Assembly: GCA_041488395.1 (NCBI GenBank)
Contig: JBGPPE010000121.1
Location: 1 to 7,617, forward strand
Direction of reading: 5' to 3'
Length of the DNA stretch: 7,617 nt
Source of the DNA: 39-52-133 sp041488395
Lineage (GTDB): Bacteria; Pseudomonadota; Gammaproteobacteria; Burkholderiales; Gallionellaceae
Positions 1-4,955 of this stretch are shown piece by piece; position 1 is the first letter of the stretch, and each line of letters opens with the position of its first letter. The notes below the pieces were generated by a model, which was not told the DNA's origin, did not search any database, and was given only the letters and a program-made list of their open reading frames with translations. The position numbers and the translations under genes were made by a program.

Positions 1-322
1 CAAGGTCAGGATGGAGCTGGGCAGCAACGAGGCGATCAAGCAGGCGGTGGCAGGCGGACTGGGCATCGCCGTGCTGTCGGCGCATACCCTCGCGCTTGAG
101 CTCAATAGCGACGAGCTGGTGTTACTGGATGTGCAGGACTTCCCGATCCGGCGCCACTGGTACCTGGCCTACCCCAAGGACAAGCAGCTGTCGGTGGTCG
201 CCCTCGCCTTCCTGAAGTTTCTGCACGAGGAGAGCAAGACCGTAGGTGAAAAATATTTGCAGGGCATCCCCGGTTTTCCTTCCCAGGAACACGGCAAAAA
301 GAAAAAAAAGAACCCGGCCTGA
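1..322 (+). CDS. LysR-family transcriptional regulator, CbbR-like, C-terminal part (5' end outside window)
   Basis: The frame is open from the left edge (first whole codon at 2-4, Lys-Val-Arg before the Met at 11), so this is the tail of a longer protein and the ATG at 11 is internal. The visible ~106 residues match the end of a LysR substrate-binding domain: an LGSNEAIKQAV helix, the GLGIAVLS strand-turn, and a LLDV..FPI.R.WY.AY..DKQLS segment. This pattern is close to what I remember of CbbR, the LysR activator of Calvin-cycle (cbb) operons, which responds to metabolites such as NADPH or RuBP. The helix-turn-helix lies outside the window, so the target is not shown. The protein ends in a Lys-rich tail (KKKKK then NPA) encoded by an A-rich run at 296-309. 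The LysR family call is firm; the CbbR subtype is inferred from one domain fragment. Confidence 0.85.
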   Translation, partial: KVRMELGSNEAIKQAVAGGLGIAVLSAHTLALELNSDELVLLDVQDFPIRRHWYLAYPKDKQLSVVALAFLKFLHEESKTVGEKYLQGIPGFPSQEHGKKKKKNPA

Positions 323-441
323 AGCAAGATGCAAATGCCGCCTCTGCCCTATTGTGTTGCGGGATTCTTTTGGGCAACATCACGCCGTTGAATTTGAAAT
401 GGGCGCTTTAAGCCGCCACTTGATAGCAGGAGAAACCGCAT
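323..441. other. Intergenic region between LysR gene and lipoprotein gene
   Basis: 119 bases without a gene. The only structure seen is an inverted repeat, TGTTGC (355-360) and GCAACA (374-379), with a 13-base loop and no following T-run, so it is a poor terminator. TTGTGT (353-358) and CAACAT (375-380) are roughly 17 bases apart but match the sigma-70 boxes at only about half the positions each. A promoter for the lipoprotein gene is expected here but cannot be placed with confidence. Confidence 0.4.
428..433 (+). promoter_or_regulatory. Ribosome binding site of the small lipoprotein gene
   Basis: AGGAGA lies 8 bases before the ATG at 442. It is a good Shine-Dalgarno match at normal spacing and is the main reason for choosing that start. 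Confidence 0.75.
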
Positions 442-786
442 ATGAAATTAGCAGCATCCCTGGTTGGCGTCATCATCAGCGCGAGTATTGCCCTGGGCGG
501 ATGTGCCACGGGCGGACCGAGCACGCAGCGCATCGATGGCAGCACGCAGGAAAACACCAATAAAAGCCTGAAGCAGATGTCGGCGTCACTTTCTTCCTAT
601 GATCTTTGTCGTTTAAAGGCTGCAATTCTGCGTATCCAGATTGGCGACACCAGCTCATGGAAAGCCGGCAATGCCGAGGACAATAGCGATCCTCTTGGCG
701 CCATGATTAACGGCATGACCTTTCCGCAAATTATCGACCTGTCCCTACGCTATCCCGACAAGGTGGGCAGTTCATGCATGCAATGA
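442..786 (+). CDS. Small predicted outer-membrane or periplasmic lipoprotein, unknown function
   Basis: 114 residues. The N-terminus is a lipoprotein signal: Met-Lys, a hydrophobic stretch (residues ~4-18), then a lipobox LGGC with the modifiable Cys at residue 21. The next residues are Ala-Thr-Gly-Gly, with no Asp at +2, so outer-membrane sorting is plausible under the E. coli rule. The mature part is about 94 residues. It has an IDGSTQENTNKSLKQMSASLSS segment (in two parts, residues ~31-52) that looks like a short amphipathic helix, then DLCRLKAAI and a C-terminal half with two short predicted helices. Mature Cys residues near 57 and 112 could form a disulfide. The start segment resembles, from memory, small lipoproteins of the DUF6694 type, but I cannot confirm this. 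It lies 119 bases after the LysR gene on the same strand and converges with the 111-residue gene. It is probably transcribed on its own; no strong promoter was seen. Confidence 0.8.
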   Translation: MKLAASLVGVIISASIALGGCATGGPSTQRIDGSTQENTNKSLKQMSASLSSYDLCRLKAAILRIQIGDTSSWKAGNAEDNSDPLGAMINGMTFPQIIDLSLRYPDKVGSSCMQ

Positions 787-816
787 TCTGATTTACTTCA
801 GACAGCAGCTTAGCCG

Positions 817-1152
817 TCACGCCTCTACATCAATATGCTCGGCCCAGTCAGTTTTACGCTGAGCGTTCTTGCGCCGGTCTATGGCAGAGCGCAATTCCAC
901 CAGCACAGGAAGGTGCTGCACGCGGCGGCAATATTTCCTGCGCTCTTCCCGCACCACAGCATGACGCCTTTCCTGTTGCTGACTTTCCTGTTCCAGATTT
1001 TCCTGTTGCTGAGCTGCGCGCGGCAACACCAATAACGGCGGCAATGTCCGCTGCTGCACCGGCCTGGCGGCTCTGACCGCTGCCAGCCGTTTGACTTCCA
1101 GCATGTCCTCCAGAAAAGTTCTCTGGCTGGGATTGATAGGTACGAATTGCAT
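817..1152 (-). CDS. Hypothetical 111-residue basic protein with pentapeptide repeat
   Basis: Not recognised. I prefer this frame over two others that overlap it because it starts with ATG 21 bases after the stop of the MHYT sensor gene, has an AGAGGG ribosome binding site, and does not run into that gene. Features in order: an N-terminal helix-like segment (residues ~8-30, SQRTFLEDMLEVKRLAAVRA), a Pro- and Leu-rich stretch, a Gln/Glu-rich tandem repeat at about residues 47-61 (QQQEN, LEQES, QQQER), then a basic block RREERRKYCRR-like around residues 70-77. It ends with a LPVLVELRS..DRR segment and an acidic tail. No signal peptide or membrane helix is visible, so it is probably cytoplasmic. 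The high Arg and Gln content could suit nucleic-acid or protein binding, but that is a guess. Its position suggests co-transcription with the sensor gene. Confidence 0.6.
   Translation of the reverse strand: MQFVPINPSQRTFLEDMLEVKRLAAVRAARPVQQRTLPPLLVLPRAAQQQENLEQESQQQERRHAVVREERRKYCRRVQHLPVLVELRSAIDRRKNAQRKTDWAEHIDVEA
969..1013 (-). repeat. Three tandem 15-base repeats inside the 111-residue gene
   Basis: Units at 969-983, 984-998 and 999-1013 all begin TTTCCTGTT on the + strand. Units 1 and 3 differ only in the last base (TTTCCTGTTGCTGAC and TTTCCTGTTGCTGAG); unit 2 (TTTCCTGTTCCAGAT) has diverged at several bases near its end. Fifteen is a multiple of three, so copy-number change would keep the frame. 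On the - strand the units encode QQQEN, LEQES and QQQER. Confidence 0.85.
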
Positions 1153-1162
1153 AGGCCAATAA

Positions 1163-1168
1163 CCCTCT
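1163..1168 (-). promoter_or_regulatory. Ribosome binding site of the 111-residue gene
   Basis: On the - strand this reads AGAGGG, 10 bases before the ATG at 1152-1150. It sits just beyond the stop of the upstream sensor gene (1174-1176), which suits ribosomes that reinitiate in an operon. It supports the 1152 start over the competing frames. Confidence 0.6.
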
Positions 1169-1173
1169 CGCCA

Positions 1174-4100
1174 TCAATTAGCACTAACTTGTTTCTTTTG
1201 CCCTTCCAGCAACACTTCAAACTCCTCGGCCGGGACCGCCCGGGAATACAAATAGCCTTGCGCATAGTCGCAATCGTAAGCCGCAAGCAATTCATGCTGG
1301 CGCTCAGTTTCCACGCCTTCGGCCACCACCTTCAAGCCAAGTTTGTGCGCCATGACAATAATCGCTTCACACAGGGCCATATCATCAGGATCGTTTTCCA
1401 GGTTGCGTACAAACGACTGATCGATCTTGAGGAAATCAATATCAAACTTCTTGAGATAGGCCAGTGATGAATAGCCCGTGCCAAAATCATCTATCGATAC
1501 CTGAATGCCTGCATCGCGGAAGCCAAGCAATTTGGCGGCAACGCTCTCCTCCGCATCCAGCAGCAAACCCTCGGTAATTTCAATGACCAGACTTTGCCCT
1601 GGCAGTTCCATTCCGTGCAAATGGCTGAGCCAGGACCAGCCTTCATCATTGCTGCCGTTCTGGCGAAACTGCACCGGAGATTTATTCACGCTGATCTGGA
1701 ATTTCGGCGAGTATTGCGCTCTCCAGTGTTTTACCCGGGCCATGGCCTCACGGAAAACCCAGTCGCCAATTTCGTGGATCAACCCCGATTCCTCTGCCAG
1801 AGGAATAAATTGCATGGGACTCACCAGGCCTCGCTCAGGATGCTGCCAGCGCACCAATGCCTCGGCCTTGAGAATTTTTCCCGTACTCATTTCCACGATA
1901 GGCTGGTAGTACACAATGAATTGCCCTTCTGTCAGGGCGGTACGCAGGTCATTGCCGAGGCGCATGCGGTTCTGGGCTGCCTCCTGCAAGGCCGAGGTAA
2001 AGTAACTGAAGCGGTTTCGCCCCAGGCTCTTGGACAGATACATGGCCTGATCAGCGTTCTTGATCAATGCCTCAATATTCAGCGCATCGTTGGGATACAG
2101 GGTAATCCCCACACTGGCTGACACAAAGGCGGCTTCGCCCTGCAATTGAAACGCTGCCGATAGCTGATCAATAATGTGCTGGGCAATGCGCTCAATACGG
2201 TTGATATCCTCAACCTCCGACAGGATGACGGTAAATTCATCACCGCCCAGTCGCGCCACGGTATCCGATTCGCGCACACATGCTGTAATGCGCCGGGCGG
2301 CGTCGACCAGCAGAATATCTCCCTGCGCATGCCCCAGGGTATCGTTCACCTCCTTGAAGTGATCCAGATCCAGCAGCATCAACGCCATCGGCAAACCCGA
2401 ACGGTGCGACTTCTTGATTTCCTGCTCCAGCCTGTCGTACAACATGCGGCGGTTGGGCAATCCGGTCAGCGTGTCAAAATTGGCCTGCTTCCAGATAATT
2501 TCTTCAGTTTCTTTCTTTTTGGTAATGTCCGAAAACAGGGCAACGTAGCGGTGCACTGCACCGGCATCGTTATAGATGGTGTTAATGGTGAGCCACTCAA
2601 GATAGAGCTCCCCGTTTTTGCGGCGATTCCATATCTCACCCTGCCAATGGCCGGTCATATTGATTTCATCCCACATGGCCTGATAGAAGGCGCGGTCATG
2701 CTGCCCTGAATTGAGCAGGCTGGTTTTTTGGCCCAGTATCTCATCCAGCTTGTACCCCGTCAGCTCGGTAAAAGCCGGGTTGATACTGACTATCCCCGCG
2801 CGGCTGTCGGTCACCATCATCGCTTCACTGCTGTTCTTGTAGACCATGGCGGCCAGCTGCAGTTCTTCCTCGGCCTGCTTGCGTTCGCTGATATCCTGAA
2901 TAATTGCAATCAAACAGATGAGCTTGCCATCATCATCCCGTTCAGCCGAGACGGTCACTCCCGCCCACAGCGTGTGGCCATCCTTGTGGATATATCTCTT
3001 TTCCACATCGAAATGATCAATTTCACCTGCCAGCAATCGCTTTGCCAGGCCAAGACCTGAATCGATATCGTCCGGATGAGTGATTTCGCTGAAGCGGCGA
3101 TGCAGCAACTCCTCTTCCGGATAGCCGATCATTTCGACAAAAGCCTGGTTTGTTTTCAGGAAACCGAAATCGGTATCCAGGACGTTGATGCCAACCTTGG
3201 AATTCTCAAAGATCGAGCGAAAGCGTTCTTCGCTATGGCGCAGCGCCTGCTCGGCCAGCTTGCGTTCGGTGATATCGGTATGCGTACCGATCATGCGCGT
3301 GATTTTGCCAGACCCATCGCGACTGACTGCCATGCCGCGTGTGTGCACCCATTTCCACGCATTGTTCTTGCACAACACCCTGTATTCGCTGGAAAGGTAT
3401 TTTCCCTTGCTGCGAAAATAGCCACGCAACTCTTCTATTATCCTTGCGCGGTCATCAGGATGTACACGCGCCTGCCAGGCCATGATGTTGTTTGCAATTT
3501 CGCCCTCGTCAAAGCCAAACATCTGCTTGCCCGCCTGGGAAAGGAACACCTCGCCGGTTTGCGGGTTCAGGTCCCACACCACATCCCTGCCGCCCTCCAG
3601 GGCAAAGCTCCAGCGCTGCTCACTTTCCTGCAAGCGCCGGGTCATCTCGCGATTGCGTGAAACGGCTGCCAGCGCCAGCGCCAGGAATGCCAGCAATGCG
3701 GTAACCAGCGTGATGACCATGGCGAGATTATTGCTGCTCAATGCCGACTCGGGCAGGTCGGCCACATTGCCGCGCACAAAATAGGCTGCCAGCATGGCGG
3801 TATAGTGCATTCCCGATACCGCTCCACCGATAATTACGGCCACCATCAGCGTGCAACGCCTGCTGATGCACTGCATGCCGACCTTGACCCGCAACGCCAG
3901 ATAAGCCAGCAGCACTGCAACAATGATTGACAAGACAAACAGTGCGGGGTCATAGCGCACAAACCCGTCCAGCCGCATCGCAGCCATGCCGGCATAGTGC
4001 ATGGTTCCGATGCCTCCCCCCAGCAGCACGCTGCCCAGCAACAGCACATTCTTCCCCACCCTGGTTCGGCTCACCATGTTGAGCGCAATGCCGCTGGCCA

Positions 4101-4413
4101 GAATGCCCGGCACCATGGAGAACATCGTCATCACGGGGTCATAGTAAACACCACAAGGCAAACTCAGCGACAACATGCCAATGAAATGCATTGCCCAGGT
4201 GCCTATCCCCATGATGACGGCAGCAATAGCGATCCAGATCAATCTAGCCCGGGTTCCATGCGCGGCGGTAATCTGTAATGCCACGCGCATGGCCGCATAA
4301 GCAGCCATGATGGCCATCAAAATCGAGAGGAGAACGAGTGGCGTGCGGTATGAGCCCGCGTAAAGCAGGCTGGAATCGGGTGCTGTGGGCAAAAATTGAA
4401 AAGCTTCAAGCAT
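1174..4413 (-). CDS. MHYT-PAS-PAS-PAS-GGDEF-EAL membrane sensor, predicted dual c-di-GMP cyclase/phosphodiesterase
   Basis: 1079 residues from the ATG at 4413; a TTG directly before it is the alternative start. Residues ~24-252 form a seven-helix MHYT domain with three motifs, MHFIGM (His76), MHYAGM (His139) and MHYTAM (His203). This family is proposed to bind a metal and sense O2, CO or NO. Three PAS domains follow at ~266-385, ~394-512 and ~518-634, ending in DITERK, DISERK and DITKKK. The GGDEF domain (~644-804) has Asp682, an intact GGDEF at 723-727 and an inhibitory I-site RESD at 714-717, five residues upstream as usual. The EAL domain (~822-1066) keeps Glu851, Asn910, Glu945, Asp975-Asp976 (DDFGTG), Lys996, Glu1032 and Gln1052. 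By sequence both c-di-GMP synthesis and hydrolysis to pGpG look possible; the net direction cannot be read. The C-terminal half is paralogous to the gene at 4956-7617. Confidence 0.95.
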   Translation of the reverse strand: MLEAFQFLPTAPDSSLLYAGSYRTPLVLLSILMAIMAAYAAMRVALQITAAHGTRARLIWIAIAAVIMGIGTWAMHFIGMLSLSLPCGVYYDPVMTMFSMVPGILASGIALNMVSRTRVGKNVLLLGSVLLGGGIGTMHYAGMAAMRLDGFVRYDPALFVLSIIVAVLLAYLALRVKVGMQCISRRCTLMVAVIIGGAVSGMHYTAMLAAYFVRGNVADLPESALSSNNLAMVITLVTALLAFLALALAAVSRNREMTRRLQESEQRWSFALEGGRDVVWDLNPQTGEVFLSQAGKQMFGFDEGEIANNIMAWQARVHPDDRARIIEELRGYFRSKGKYLSSEYRVLCKNNAWKWVHTRGMAVSRDGSGKITRMIGTHTDITERKLAEQALRHSEERFRSIFENSKVGINVLDTDFGFLKTNQAFVEMIGYPEEELLHRRFSEITHPDDIDSGLGLAKRLLAGEIDHFDVEKRYIHKDGHTLWAGVTVSAERDDDGKLICLIAIIQDISERKQAEEELQLAAMVYKNSSEAMMVTDSRAGIVSINPAFTELTGYKLDEILGQKTSLLNSGQHDRAFYQAMWDEINMTGHWQGEIWNRRKNGELYLEWLTINTIYNDAGAVHRYVALFSDITKKKETEEIIWKQANFDTLTGLPNRRMLYDRLEQEIKKSHRSGLPMALMLLDLDHFKEVNDTLGHAQGDILLVDAARRITACVRESDTVARLGGDEFTVILSEVEDINRIERIAQHIIDQLSAAFQLQGEAAFVSASVGITLYPNDALNIEALIKNADQAMYLSKSLGRNRFSYFTSALQEAAQNRMRLGNDLRTALTEGQFIVYYQPIVEMSTGKILKAEALVRWQHPERGLVSPMQFIPLAEESGLIHEIGDWVFREAMARVKHWRAQYSPKFQISVNKSPVQFRQNGSNDEGWSWLSHLHGMELPGQSLVIEITEGLLLDAEESVAAKLLGFRDAGIQVSIDDFGTGYSSLAYLKKFDIDFLKIDQSFVRNLENDPDDMALCEAIIVMAHKLGLKVVAEGVETERQHELLAAYDCDYAQGYLYSRAVPAEEFEVLLEGQKKQVSAN

Positions 4414-4491
4414 CAATGGGAAACCGCAAGTAGTGTGAATTCTTTGTGTGCGGCGGCAATATTACTATGATGACGCTTGCAGCGCAGCCCT

Positions 4492-4896
4492 TCATGCCCT
4501 TTTGCAAATGGGCCCATTGATCGGGTGCTCGATGCTTTGTGCAATGTCATTGACCAGCTCATGAATTTCTTCCGGCGTGAAACTCTCGGCAAGCCGGCGT
4601 GCCATCTCTCCCTGCAGCCTGACGGTATAGCTGCGCCCGTCATCCAGCGTGACATTGACGCCCATAACCTGGTGCGTCACCCAGCCTTCCTCGGATTCGG
4701 CGAGCACCATCTGCTCATCCATCAGCTGCTCATACTCGGTTTCCAGCGCAGCCATCTGCTCATCCGTGAGGTCGTCGGAAAGCCCAACCACACTGCCCTC
4801 CATGGTGTCCTCCCAGACCTGGCTGCTGACGCCCATCCCGGCCGCAATTTGAATAAAGCGCTCGCGCAAATCCTGATTGAAGAATGTGTATTCCAT
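4492..4896 (-). CDS. Hypothetical 134-residue acidic protein between two c-di-GMP sensor genes
   Basis: Not recognised. The ATG at 4896 has an AGAAGGG ribosome binding site 11 bases upstream. No signal peptide or membrane helix is seen, so it should be cytoplasmic. Residues ~38-70 are very rich in Glu, Asp, Met and Gln (DDLTDEQMAALETEYEQLMD is part of this), likely a long acidic helix. A WVTHQVMGVNVTLDDGRSYTV segment (in two parts, ~72-91) looks like two beta strands joined by a turn. It is followed by a helical region (FTPEEIHELVNDIAQSIEHP, ~106-125) and a C-terminal PICKRA with the only Cys. It lies 59 bases after one sensor gene and 78 bases before the other, on the same strand, so a shared transcript and a role as partner or modulator of these enzymes are plausible but unproven. 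An EAL- or PilZ-type motif is not present, so direct c-di-GMP binding has no support from sequence. Confidence 0.8.
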   Translation of the reverse strand: MEYTFFNQDLRERFIQIAAGMGVSSQVWEDTMEGSVVGLSDDLTDEQMAALETEYEQLMDEQMVLAESEEGWVTHQVMGVNVTLDDGRSYTVRLQGEMARRLAESFTPEEIHELVNDIAQSIEHPINGPICKRA

Positions 4897-4955
4897 GCTA
4901 AAAATTGCCCTTCTGTATACTCAAAAAAATAAAAAATCGTGCAGGCAAGCCGGTA
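4897..4955. other. AT-rich spacer between dCache sensor gene and 134-residue gene
   Basis: 59 bases, much richer in A and T than the genes around it. It contains A7 at 4923-4929 and A6 at 4931-4936, read as T-runs on the coding strand. A weak, mismatched hairpin (GGC and GCC arms around 4945-4953) stands before the T-runs, which could act as a leaky terminator or simply give an AT-rich upstream element for an internal promoter. GTATAC at 4915-4920 is a possible part of a -10 box, but no well-spaced -35 box was found. Confidence 0.35.
4908..4914 (-). promoter_or_regulatory. Ribosome binding site of the 134-residue gene
   Basis: On the - strand this reads AGAAGGG, 11 bases before the ATG at 4896-4894. 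The spacing is slightly long but acceptable. It supports independent translation of this gene. Confidence 0.55.

Noticed and set aside
355..379. Inverted repeat after the LysR gene as an intrinsic terminator
   Set aside because: Six pairs with a 13-base loop and no T-run after it. It could be chance.
246..563. + strand frame of 105 codons spanning the end of the LysR gene and the start of the lipoprotein gene
   Set aside because: It overlaps both supported genes in a different frame and has no ribosome binding site or recognisable domain.
787..802. Short hairpin TCTGA...TCAGA between the convergent genes as a bidirectional terminator
   Set aside because: Only five pairs with two GC pairs, and no T-run on either side. 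It is too weak to call.
854..1177. - strand frame with a GKS/GTGKS-rich segment that looks like a nucleotide-binding loop
   Set aside because: The repeated Thr-Gly-Lys-Ser comes from reading the 15-base tandem repeats in another frame. There is no Rossmann-like context, and the overlapping 111-residue frame has the better start site.
879..1295. - strand open frame of 138 codons overlapping the end of the MHYT gene
   Set aside because: It overlaps the well-supported EAL end of the sensor gene in another frame and has a Cys/Trp/Arg-rich composition typical of a shadow frame.
4477..4932. + strand frame of 151 codons opposite the 134-residue gene
   Set aside because: The - strand frame has a ribosome binding site, fits between same-strand genes and has a balanced acidic composition. 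The + strand product looks like an antisense shadow.
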